DNA from: Chlorokybus atmophyticus
Taxonomy: Eukaryota; Streptophyta; Chlorokybophyceae; Chlorokybales; Chlorokybaceae
Assembly: GCA_009103225.1 (NCBI GenBank)
Contig: RHPI01000385.1
Coordinates: 752,580-807,626, forward strand
DNA: 55,047 nucleotides
Direction: 5' to 3'
In this document: one piece after another, positions 11,641 to 23,200 of the stretch
Position numbering within the stretch: the first letter of the stretch is position 1
Layout of the letters: the number at the start of each line of letters is the position of its first letter
Notes under the pieces: model-generated
Databases searched by the model: none
Told to the model about the DNA's origin: nothing
The model's input: only the letters and a program-made list of their open reading frames with translations
Made by a program: the position numbers and the translations under genes

Positions 11641-12759
11641 GATGTATGCATTGCATAGCCCGCTCGGCTAGATTTGTGCCGTGCAGTTGTAACTCTAAAT
11701 CCAGCATGTGGCCAGTAGGGGCGGACCTGTTCCGAGTGGTGCACTGGTTGGCCAAAAATAACGCTTGCGGTTGCCAGTTACAACTGCATCGGCGCGTATG
11801 CAAGTGCCACATACCGCATTTACCCGTTCACAGTGCCCCCTTCCAACATAGTGCCCCCCCAAAATGTAGGGGGGGTAATCATATTCGGGGGGCAACTCTA
11901 TTCGAAATGGGGCATTGTATGAATCCAAGATTACGTTGACTATCGTCTCTGGCCGGATTTAGCGTAATCTCACGCGACAAGACGTAGCACAACCGTAACT
12001 CAGTGTAACAAGAGCATACCCGGAAGTAAGCCTACGGGCAACAGACTCAGCCTATGGCCCAGCGTAGGCTAACCCCTGCGGCTTAATAAATTACCTTAAC
12101 TCAGCCTACGGCATACGTGGCAGCAGCACAGGCTGCCGCGGCGGCAGTGCCGCCAAGTACTGGCAGTTGCACTACTCTTCATGGCATGATGCCAGTTGCA
12201 TGTTGCAAACAGCTATGAACCGCAGCGCACTACACATAAGCAAAGCAAGTGTGCGTGCAGTGCAAGCAAGTTACGGCAAGCTCAGCAAATACAACAACAA
12301 TAAGTTGAATACAATACAAGAACAGTACAAAACCTTATGAATTGTTATGATGGCATGTTATGTACACAATCATTGATTATTTTTAGCAATTGCATAACAT
12401 ATAAAGCTAGTTCTCATAAAGCAATTGATGCTTTGCATTCCAAAACATAAATAGAGTGTATATGATATTATGGACAGATTCTCGTATTTTGGGTAGATTG
12501 CATTTGTACAATATAAAATGCAATCTACCCATGAGTTGAGTGATGGGCAAGGTATTGTGCGAAAACCAAATGTTCACCGCACTTTATTTGCCATGCAAAG
12601 TATGTGCATTCTTAACTCCTGATGCCATGAGCCCGCCTCGGGTTTGTTCAAGGCTCGTGATGCGCCGAGCCCATCTATCGTACAATGTGGTTGTATGCAG
12701 CACTGAGTAAGGGTCATCTATGTATGAATGTATAAGATAATTCTGGTGCATAACCATGG

Positions 12760-13560
12760 TGTTGGGAGTTTAATTTCACTCAGCCAGCTGCTCACTTGCT
12801 GTGTGTATGGGTGATGTGCTTAGCTGTTAAAGGTGCCTTCCTTACCCTCTTGTGTGGGGGCGTTTCTGGGTGATTTGCTTAGGGTTTGGGGTGTTTATCC
12901 TGTCGTCGTTGCGCACGCCTGTACTAAAGAGTATGCGCCTCTTACTTTCTGCTAATGCTGGTGATCTTGTTGGTGTGGATAACCCCTGCCTAGCTGGTTT
13001 TGCTCTTGTGTATTGCTGGGTGTGCATGCGTATGTATGCAATAGGCCTTACACACTCGTGTGTGTGCATGCATGTGTATGCCCCTTGCATGTAGAGGATA
13101 TCATGATGTGTGTGCATGATGCACGGCATGTGTGCATGCACAATAGCCTTGCACTTCTGTGCATGTGTGGCAGCATCCTCGACAGCATACTGCATGCTCA
13201 CGCATTGGATGAGCCACTATCAACAAGCCCCTGGCATCAGGTGTTCCACACTGTGGTGATGATCATCATGATGGTATTGCAGTTAATGGGTTCTGCCTCA
13301 GAGCGGATTAATTTATGTGATCCCCACTTGGGATTGTGGACTCCATAAAGACATCATGTCCTGATGCCACATGCTTCCCTTTGCTGGAACGACCTGCTAG
13401 TCGGGGCTGTTGGGCTATTGCATTGATGCACTGTCTGGCACTGAGTGGTTTACATCTCATTAAGGTGCTGATTGTGACTCTCCCCCTCATCCCTTGTGGG
13501 GTGAGGTGTTGTGGTGTTGTGTACATGGGTGTGTTGGGCGTTTTGTGGTGCCTGAGGCAA
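12760..13560 (-). repeat. Interspersed repeat, copy A
   Basis: Read on the minus strand, this segment aligns along most of its length with 32110-33145 on the plus strand. Shared landmarks include GCAATAGCCC near one end, AAGCATGTGGCAT, CAATGCGTGAGCATGC, TAGGCAGGGGTT and GAGGGTAAGGAAGGC, in the same order. Divergence is substantial, so this is an old dispersed family. It has no recognisable coding capacity. Confidence 0.7.
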
Positions 13561-13719
13561 GAGCTGTGTGGAGAGGTTGGTGGTCATCCTCCCCTTCAAG
13601 ATGCTATACAGTGAGATTGGTGGGGGATCCGCTATAGATTCTAAGTGCTTGAGCTTAAATTTGCCAAGCCCAACTGATAAGTAAGTAGTGGTATTGTTAC
13701 ACTCTCTCTCTTCCTCTCC

Positions 13720-14340
13720 GTGTGGGTGACCCTTATGTAGGCATATGCATTATGCACATCGATGCCGTCTGCATGATCGTATGCACGCACGCATATATGT
13801 GCGTGTATACGAACACATATGAATTCACACACACACCGTGTGCGTGTGTTTTATACAACACATATAAAAAACATTTATATATACATAAATATACATATAT
13901 GTATATTATTATATGTATGTATGTATACAGACATACATTTTTAAATGTGTATATACATATGTAATATTGTTGATAGACATGTCAATAAACACATACATGT
14001 TTAGGTATATGGTAATGCATATTTATATATACATAACTTTGTCGACATTTTTTGAAAACCTATATGTATATATACACATATATACACGCATATACATGTA
14101 TATATATGCATGTATATATATACACATATATACACGCATATACATGTATATATATGCATGTATAATTATAAAAACATAATTGCATAATTATGTAGGTTTA
14201 AACGTTTCAATTGCTTTACCATACATTCGTACATCTATATGCATATATATGTATATATATACACAAAATTACCATATATTGAATGTACGTATATAATGAG
14301 TTGGATGAGGTTGTGTACATATATCTGTACATATTCTCAC
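13720..14340. repeat. AT/CA microsatellite tract with a tandem 47-bp duplication
   Basis: This is a low-complexity run of TATATG, ACATAT and TACACA steps. Within it, a 46-48 bp unit starting ATGTATATATACACATATA at 14064 is repeated from 14110 to 14157. Short reading frames here only reflect the repeat. Confidence 0.8.
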
Positions 14341-14696
14341 GCTACATGTACATGTGAATCACGAGATGTGGTGCACATAAATGTCAGTTATTGAGGTTAT
14401 ACCAAGTCAGAGGTCCTGTTTGTCGCTGGAATGCAACTGTCCCGGACGCGCGCTTTCGGATATGAAGAGCGTATCCGGACCGATCGCCGCCCCGGATGAG
14501 GGCGGGAGACGTTCAATTACGGTCGCACGGGGGTCGCCCGCCTCCTGCCGTCGTCTGGCCGGGGGTACTTGTAATTTTGTGTAATCTTACAGTAGGGGGG
14601 CACTGCATACGAGAACGGGGCATAGTACAGCCTAACAGTGTGCCCCATGATAGTTTTAGGGGGTAATTATAATAGGGCGGGCGCTCTGTACGGGTA

Positions 14697-15400
14697 ATTA
14701 CGGTAGCTTTTCAACCTTTTTGATTTTCAGCAAGTTGGGCGTTGACTGTTTAATCAGTGATTCGTCTTATCCATGCGAACATGACTGAAAATAACTTTAT
14801 TCAATGAATTGAATTTTATGTACATCAGAAAAGTGTTATATCATAATGCTGCAAAATCTTTATAACATGCAATGGCTAAACAGTTACTTTAGTATGTATA
14901 AAACCCCGCCAGACTACACATTTTGATTCATAACCATTTGATAGCATATGTGTCGCCGGCGAAAGTTATGTAAAGCGGCCAATGGAAGTTATTATTTTTA
15001 CGACAATTCGCGGCATTACAGTATACAACATATGGTCTTGATGTATCATATGCATAAATGCAACACCGGTAATCCTAATTATAAATCGTGCATGTTTTGC
15101 GATTGAATGCGAAATGCATTTGCTATAAGTAGAAAAGCGAGTGTTGATCCGTTATAACATGCATGCAAAGGATGTTTAAGAAGCATAATAGGTTTAATTG
15201 ATTGCTAAGCGTGTAGGATTTGACACTTCTAGTGAACACGTGTACCTTGCATGAAATTGGTTGCGGATCATTATTGGCAAATGAGTTTGAAGTGTAATTG
15301 TAATGATACCACTCACTTACTTGCTGGGCGGCTTGGCAAACTTATGCACAAGCACAAGGACTTACTACTGGAAGCCCTACCAGCGTCCCTGGTGCAGTAC
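14697..15400. other. Intergenic, nothing recognised
   Basis: AT-leaning sequence with no convincing exon, repeat boundary or RNA gene. Confidence 0.4.
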
Positions 15401-16330
15401 CTTGCAGAGGAAGTTACAGCACCGCACCAATGAAGGAGAGGATGACACCAACCTCTCTACTCAGCTCCCACACACTCACACACTCAAGCACACCTCACAC
15501 ACATGTGCAAAGCTGCCATGGACATCACACACCACATGGGATGAGAGGGACAGCCCCTTGAACAACTAAACTAGGCACCCCACACACAAGAGTCGAGTAT
15601 GCACATGCTGAGCTGTCTTTGAACGGCCTTAACACATGTTGAGGCCGTTCATATACCCTCTCTTTGCTGCTCTCCGACCTAGAACATCCAAGTCCAAGGC
15701 TACATGCCTTGTCATGGCTGCGTTGACCACAACTCATGTCTAGAGCTGCCACATCAGCCCTTGGACCTCTTTCAACGCCCAAGACTGATCACACATCAGC
15801 CTTGGACACTGTAAACGTCCCTAGGCTGGTCACCTCAGCCTAGGACATCACACACATCATCCTTGGACGTTGTGAACGTCCTTGGCTGGTCGCATCATAC
15901 TCATGCATACATATGCATCCTTATGCATACATACGCGCGCATATGCACACATATGCGCATGCATGCATATACATGCATACATCTAATACATACCTCTCAT
16001 GCACGCATATGCACTCATATGCGTACATGTGCACACATATGCAAACACATGCATACACATGCGGACATATGCACACATATGTCTCTGTACATCACATGAT
16101 GTCTCATCGGCTATGATCAGCCCTGTGCTTGCCATCATGCCTTGTGTAGTTCATCATGCTCAAAGCCGCGCAGGCTCTAGAGCAGACCTACATGAGAGCA
16201 CACCCACAAGCACTACACACGCTTGCGTAGTGTGGGTCCCCACTTGGTCTCATCTTACTTACCACATAAGTAAGGGACAGAGAATGACACCTGCCTGCCC
16301 TGTGGGCGTGACAGTAATATAAGTATAGAT
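15400..16330 (+). repeat. Diverged relative of the 32-33.6 kb repeat, with hairpin array and CATATG satellite
   Basis: Landmarks near both ends resemble the plus-strand repeat at 33030-33640: CCCCTTGAACAACTAAACTAGGCACCCC, and further on GGGCGTGACAGTAATAT compared with TAGGCGTGACAGCGATAATAT. The middle differs. 15618-15648 is a hairpin (GAACGGCC ... GGCCGTTC). 15740-15900 has repeated CCTTGGAC...GTCC...GGCTGGTC units. 15895-16090 is a CATATGCACACATATGC-type satellite. Confidence 0.5.
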
Positions 16331-17350
16331 AACCAACTTGTTACCACATTATTAAACTTAATACACATGCATCAAATGCATGAATACATATGCTAACATA
16401 CGAAATTGGCTTTCCAGTTAAAAGCATTTGAGCAATGCAACGCCCCTTAACGCCTTCCGAGTTTAAAGTGGGCATAGAGGGCTTATGAGCATCAATACGC
16501 ATTACACAGCCTCCTATAGTAGCGTTTTTTGCTACCATGGCCTAGTTGGCAAAGCCCCGCGTTACACCCAAAGTATGGTTATGTAGTTTCATAAACACAG
16601 ACATAGTGTTAATAAGGTGCACTCGGAGCGCATTGCCTGCAGCTCATTTCATATATGCCAATTAAATTGTGCTCATTGCTCAATCGTGCGTTTGGTATGC
16701 ACATGCATAATTGTATTAAAATCCACAACGTCGCAAATTTTACACGGTAACTATCCAAGGACTGAGGGACTGACGGGTACCTGCCTCTGCCTGAACTAAT
16801 GGATTGGTCCATAAAGGGACTTATAAGACGGCCGGTGCTATTCAACAACATTTAATAACGGACAGCGGTCGGCCGATAGCTACACGCAATTAAAGCCTGC
16901 CTGCGATGATGGTAACGTGATGTCACCGCATCTTTAAGTAACGGCCGATTGCCAGTCGTTTTATTTGCTCGATAGCGACCTATCTAGCATAGCAGACAAT
17001 AACCTTTCGGTCAATTTTTGCGACGGTCGGCCGCCGGTCATACTATAACCATCTTACGGTATGCGCGGTGGCTTGTCTATGATGGCAAAACAATCACTGT
17101 CAGTCCCTTTCCGTGACCTGCCCGCTTGTTGATAAGTGACGGCAGACCACCGGTCGTCCGTTAGTGCGGCGGCGACCTACCGAGTATGACAATTAAGTGA
17201 CCGCCCGTCCTTTATTGCCGGCGAGCAATGCGGAACGATGGTACATGCAACTATCGGACCATACAAATGGTACGAAAATCCTATTATTACAATAGCACCA
17301 TCGTACCATTTTCATGATACGATGGTGTCATTGTAACAACGCATTTAAAT
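16331..17350. other. Intergenic with CGGTCGGCCG-type motifs and an inverted repeat
   Basis: No gene was recognised. Several short palindromic GC motifs (CGGTCGGCCG, GGTCGTCCG) recur between 16860 and 17220. At 17289-17333, arms ACAATAGCACCATCGTA and TACGATGGTGTCATTGT form a 17-bp stem with one mismatch. Confidence 0.45.
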
Positions 17351-19206
17351 CACTTGAATTGCTTAAGGTTCAAACGCTCAACGGCTTCAAGCACGTTGAA
17401 CAGTTTAGTCGTGCATCGGCGGCGGCAACGGCTAACATTAAGTTTGCTTGGTGCTGTAACGTTGTGTTATGCGCAACATCGCATGCAGCCTGACCGCTCT
17501 TCTGATCTCAGGGCGGCTAGGCCAGGCCAGGCCAGGCGGCGGCGGCGGTATATGGCAAGCAACAGCATGTGTATATAAGTTGTCACACGGTGAGCATTGG
17601 TGTGTATGTTGCTGTTGATGGCGCTGGTGTTATTGACTTGTGGTTGCAGGAGCGGCGATGGACAAGGAGCGGCGGCGGCAGTGGAGCGCAGGAGCGACGG
17701 CAGAGTATAAGGCCTTGGATTGGGGTGGAAATAGTAGTAGTAGTAGCAGCAGCAGTAGTAGCCGCTCACAGTAGTTCATGTTGTAGCATTGTACCAATAT
17801 GCCTTGCAACACAAGTAATATGTTATTGTATGATTATTTCATCATTATTGACGACACTCACGTGAGGTATCTAATCATGATTAAACGGTACCCAACAGTG
17901 CTTTTTAAAGGTACCCTTCAGTAACGGCAGGGATCATGAGGTACTTGTCAGGTACAATCAGTTGGTGTACAGTCGCCGGTACCTATTTTTAAGGTACCGG
18001 TTAGTTACTTGTCAGTTAGGTTAAGTCCCTTTTGTATGGCTGCTGGGTATCCTTACATGTACCTGTCAGTTAGAGCTAGTCCTTTTAAGCAGACGGTCGT
18101 CGACTGATGGTAACGGCCGTTATGCTCAGGCTCCTGTATCGAAATCGCCGGCAGACCAAACAACGACAGTCTGACTGAGTATCCTCAGACCCACGACTGT
18201 CTTATATATTTAATCGACCGTCAGGGGTAACATTTTGCGACGGATACACAGACCGTTCCGTCAAATAAGGTAACACACACGAAACCACAATTGAACATGG
18301 AGATATAAGTACATCAAAGATAAGAAATGCAAGATGTTGCGGTGTGTAATGGGTATCATGCATTACGATAAATTGAGATTACCTAAGCATGGTTATCGGC
18401 CATTTAAATGTGGTTTTTTGGTTTGAAAGCAATAGTAATGCACATGGAGCGCGAGTGATAAATGAGTAACTGTATTATCGTGGATAGTTCAAACCCACAT
18501 GTAAGTTATACAACTAAAATAATTAACTTTAATGACACAATGTGAAGATGGCATTATGTTTTGCAATATAACACACGCATAGTGTGCGTCGCACACGCAC
18601 ATATGGTTGGAGGCTCCTACCCCTTATGCATATATGCGAGTAATACCACATATAAGCTACAAGCGGTGGCATGATACGAGATGGGCTATGTCGGAACACA
18701 TATGTGTTGAAGCGTTAAGTGCAATGCTTGTTGCTGATGCTTACAGTGTCTGACTTACTTGCATATGAGAGGAACTGTCCTGAATATGTTAGCTGTTGTG
18801 CACAATGCTAGTGGGTTATTGCTTGCAATGCACACGCAATGTTAGCATTAAGCATACGACCAGCGTATAAACACAACAATTGACCCACCACCCAACCAAT
18901 TGCGTCCGGGAATAACACATGTGCTCGCATGTGATGCATGCAAATGCAACGTCAGCACGCGCACACACACACTTTGTTTATGCGCACGCATTCTTGACTG
19001 TCACTATTACAAAGTACCATATGGGAACCTGTTGCTGAGAATGTCTACATCTTACCATATCATAAAACCCCACCAAGCTATGCGTTTCAGTTTATAATTT
19101 TAGTAATTGTGGACTTGAATGCATAAGTCTAGCCGCCCAGAAGTTAGTTAAAATTTATGAAGTCCTCTTGCCGACTGAGGTATTTTACAGGATTTTATGG
19201 CACTAT
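17351..19206. other. Intergenic with simple repeats and GGTACC-rich stretch
   Basis: It holds AGGCC repeats and GGC/CGG triplets (17518-17550), AGT/AGC triplets (17732-17765) and a cluster of GGTACC and GGTACT words from 17885 to 18005. No convincing gene was seen. A short frame around 17370-17770 has low-complexity translation only. Confidence 0.45.
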
Positions 19207-20112
19207 CAGGGTCAGTTGGGAACCAACCACTATGTTAAGTAACCACTTAGGAGTGGTTACGAAAAACGTTATATCAGCGACTTTGCTGATATAACGTTTT
19301 TTTTCAGTTATTTACATATTGCCCCTTTGCACAATCAAATGTGCTTAAAAATACAATATTTATTATTTATTAGCACACATTATTTATCAGCACAGTCATC
19401 ATGGGTGATATAACCAAACGTTGCAATATTGCAGATATTAATGCAGCTGTTATTAGTGCTCATGTCGTGATAATGATGACATCTAGCAACTTTAAGCTAT
19501 GTTTGCTCAACTTAATTAAGTCAATAAAGGCTAAATGAAAACAAACACGTGGCAGACAGTATCTGAGCATGCATAATGTACACGTATACCAATATCATAC
19601 AGTGTATATGTATGGGTATATATTATAGATATATATATGTATGTGTACATGTTATATACGTTTAGGCGCGTGTGTGTGTATCAACAACGCGAGACGTGGT
19701 AGCTCCTGCATTGTGTCATGCATAGTGCACTGCAGGCGTACATCTTCACATACACTCAACCATCGCGCTACACTACTATATCGAGACTATTAACTACACC
19801 ACGTATTACATATATTGTCCTGCTTGAATATACAATGCACGTATAAATATGTACACTCTTACGATATGTACATATATACTTACTATTGTGTTAAACGTGA
19901 AATTGAAATTCCATACTCCTGCGACGATTGCTAAAGTCTTGTTCGTGTTTCTGTTCAATTTTTGTACGTTCATGTTGAGCATGGTCATAAGCGAGGCTTA
20001 TTGGTTCGTCATAACAAAATAGTGTTATTGTAACAAAGAAATAGTGTTAATGTTAAAATCATGGTTATTTGCTCGACAGACGAAGCCAAAATCTGGTTAG
20101 TTCCCAGCCCTA
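19207..20112. mobile_element. Non-autonomous hAT-like transposon
   Basis: The element is 906 bp. It begins CAGGGTCAGTTGGGAACCAA; the reverse complement of its right end is TAGGGCTGGGAACTAACCA, giving imperfect inverted termini with a 3-bp gap. It is flanked by GGCACTAT (19199-19206) and GGCACTAC (20113-20120), an 8-bp target duplication with one mismatch. CAGGG ends and 8-bp duplications are typical of the hAT superfamily. No transposase frame is present. Confidence 0.72.
19263..19302. repeat. Perfect 17-bp stem hairpin inside the hAT-like element
   Basis: AAAAACGTTATATCAGC, loop GACTTT, GCTGATATAACGTTTTT. The T-run makes it look like a bacterial terminator, but the context is a eukaryotic transposon, so it is best read as an internal palindrome of the element. 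Confidence 0.75.
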
Positions 20113-20293
20113 GGCACTACGGCATCTTGTCAAGCTGCTCAGAGCAACTTGCGAGTCTTGCATCCTGCAACACTGGCAAGACTCCCTAGTTCAGTGGACT
20201 TGCATTATGCAAGTCCAACGTTGGACTCCAAACTAATGCGCTGCATTTGCGCACGGCGGCTTGCTGGCAGCAGCCACCCCGCCAGCGGCGGCG

Positions 20294-23200
20294 ATGAGCG
20301 CCTGCCAGTTGCAGCAGGCGCACGCGTTGAGGTTGGCCAAGCTGCTGACCTCACCTTCAGCTGCCTTTGCACTGCAGGTGTGGCCAGGGTTGACGAAGCA
20401 CATGGGTTGAGCACAATCATGCACAGTATAGCTTGGCATTGGTGAGGGGAGCCCTTGCATGTCCAAAGATTATATGACAAGTCCAATTCTAGTGTAGGTT
20501 TCTCCTTATACCAAGTAGCGTACAGTTTTGCAAGCATTAGGGTTTGAGATGAGAATTGTGGGCGTGCAACTGCATGTGCAACGCGCCGTTTCTGGGTGCT
20601 GAAGGACTGCTCAATTCATTGGGTTTGGTGGCGTTTAGGCTCACTCCAACAGCTGCCTCTTGAGATTGCTCAACTTGCTCGTTTCGTTTGCTAAAACCGC
20701 TTCAACAAGTGTTGGTGAGCATGGCAGCAGCAATTAGTCACTTGCTGCCAACCGTCACGCAAGTCGTGCAGCAGTTGACAGAGTGCGCATGCGTATGCTA
20801 CTGGTGCGTGTCATGTGACTCGCGAATGTCCGTCCAATGCAGCAATTTCATGTCTTCAATTGCAGACGTTTACACACTGCAAACGCTGTCGGTGTATGGC
20901 TGGGCAGGGAATCAGAGAGTCAACAGACTGGCTTACAAAGGGTGAGGTTGGCGGTGCTGCGAGCGTAGAGGACAACACGTTGGAGGTGCTCAACCTGCTG
21001 GTAACGGCTGCTCAGAGGTCGCCTTTTGCCAATGTGTCCCACGCTGCTTGGCTCGCCCTCGCGAAGATTGTGTCACACTTGGGGCAGGTTGGTGCGAGCT
21101 AATGCTCATGGTAGTGTGTTCACTCGCACTGGTATTAAGTCACTCATGTTGGTTTAGGCTTTCCAGAGTCATCTCATAGTCGTTTGGGCATGCGACGATG
21201 ATCAGTGCCGTTTTTTAGCGTTGTTTTGGCAGCTGGCAGTGCAATAGGCATGCACACGAGCGGCAGCAGGACAAGCGCACCACCATGCTGATAATGTTAC
21301 AATTGTTGTTTAAGTGTCACTCCCAATTGCTGTGCGTATGCAGGCGCAGGTGCTTCAGTTGGACACGCAAGTTGTAAAGCCGACAGTGGAACGGACAGCC
21401 TTCCATCTGGCAAGCACTTGCGTCAGCGCCAACAGCGATGATGATGCCATTTGTGTGTGGGGCGAGTTTCCTGTGCGCGGTGGACCCGCCAGCACCAGTG
21501 GCCGACATGCAGTAAGCACCAAAATTAGCGTTGACTACTTTCTGCCATGGTATTGGTTGCTGCCATACCTTGCCATCGGGTGCCTGTCCCAAGTATGTGT
21601 GTCCCAAGCCATGGCACCAAGCTCAAAAATCAGTTACGTTGGAAGCTTTCTGCTTGTATGTGCATGTGCATTCATTTCACGTCTGTGCCCACCGGGGGAG
21701 GATTTGTGATGTGGGTCCAGTGTTGGATGTAATCAAGGCAACACACGTGTGAACCAGTGTATCAATTACAGAAATGGACAATTAGACGCTAGATGGATCT
21801 GAGAAGTTGCAGACCAACAAGTCGGTCACAGTTTAAGGCACCCAATCCAACACAACATTCTCCTGCAGTACTGGGCTGTTGACTCCCACGTGCGGATGGC
21901 AAAGCAGCAGGGCAGGTCAGCGACAGCACACCTACAAGGCATGCTGACATGCGCTCTTGCTGTTGGTCGAAAACTGCACAAGGTCAGTACTACACAACAA
22001 CGTTGATTCATGACCGCCATGACCGCAGGTGTTGACGCATTTGCCTTGGTTGACATCAGGAAGAAGGCTGGAGGGACATAGCACTTGCGGGCTTTGAGCT
22101 CCCTCAGCTCCTCGCGCGTTCGCCAACAGAGCTCACAAATCAAAGTGTGTGCAAGGCATGTGCATACAACAATTTGTGCTGTTATGTTGTGTATGATTGC
22201 GTACCAGCACTAGACAGCATGTGTAAATGCACTGTGTTGTTGGCTGAGCCTTGGTGCACTTACTTCTTGGCTGGCTGGCTGTATCGTGTCATTGACGAGA
22301 CTAGTTGTGTGGCAGACCCCAAGGCGGAGCAATCCGCCCATGCAGCTGAATGCTGCCGCATAGCATTGGAGTTGTGTAATGCGCGCATGTGCGTTGCTCA
22401 CAACGAGGTGATGACGAACAGTGGCGGCAGCCTAGACGGCAGACACTTGCAAGGCTGGCGAGAAGCCAGCAGCCATGCAGTTGGTGCACACACTCTGGAC
22501 AGCATGCTGTGGCTCGTAAGATGCGCCATTCATCTCAGGCACTGGTTGCGCGTGCTGGGTGCGGAGGGCAAGACAAAGTGAGATACTTGGCTCACACTCA
22601 TCGCTGCATAGTATTGGACGCAATTGCACTGAGCAACCGCTGCTTTGTGCACATACATGAGGACATTGACCTAGTGGGGTGATTCATTGATGTTGTGTGT
22701 GCTGCACACAGTGCATGCATGGAGACTTCTTCGAAGGTGCTGTGGCTAGCAGGCATTCACGTGGCGTTTTGCAAGTTTGACAAGTGCACTTTGTTGCTGA
22801 TTGAGAGCGAACGGTGGGCACTGGTGCACGAGCTGTGGACCCTGATTGCGTGCCTCGCTGTTCCTTCCAGGCAAGTACTCGTGTTTTCTCCTTACACCAA
22901 CTTTGCTGCACCCTCAATGAGTGCAGCACGTTGTGCCACTCTGGTGCAGTACTTGACACTCGTGCATGGCGCAGATTGCAGAGCAGCGAGGAGCCGCATG
23001 TCAAGAGGAGGCGCACGAGTCAAGAGCCTGCTTCTGCCTCTGAACTAACTTACAGCCAACCAGCAGCCAACCCCCAGCCCTCATGTCCCGCCGACATAAC
23101 GTTAACCGCGCTCGCACTCTCCGCACTCCTCGTGTCTGCCACAGGCAGGGAACGCCCCACCAATGTGGACTCGCATGTGCGCGAAAAGCAGCTGCAAACG

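Larger units (their letters stand above)
11821..14696. mobile_element. Candidate DNA transposon with G/C-run inverted termini
   Basis: The left end reads TACCCGTTCACAGTGCCCCC. The reverse complement of the right end reads TACCCGTACAGAGCGCCCGC. Similarity continues imperfectly inward through runs of C or G (left 11845-11895, right 14590-14680). ATT flanks both ends (11818-11820 and 14697-14699), a possible 3-bp target duplication. No transposase was seen inside, so it would be non-autonomous. Inside lie a copy of an interspersed repeat (12760-13560) and a long AT-rich microsatellite tract. The superfamily is unclear. Confidence 0.5.

Noticed and set aside
13722-14179. Open frames rich in Tyr/Ile/His/Met in the TATA/CACA tract
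   Set aside because: They are translations of a microsatellite, with no start context, domain or splice support.
15863-16116. Open frames rich in His/Cys/Met/Ile repeats
   Set aside because: They reflect a CATATGCACA satellite and have the same composition in several frames.
16520-16570. Possible tRNA-like segment (GGCCTAGTTGGCAAAGCCC)
   Set aside because: No acceptor stem or T-loop consensus could be folded around it.
19263-19310. Hairpin plus T-run resembling a rho-independent terminator
   Set aside because: The window is intron-rich eukaryotic DNA and the hairpin sits inside an hAT-like element, so a bacterial terminator makes no sense here.
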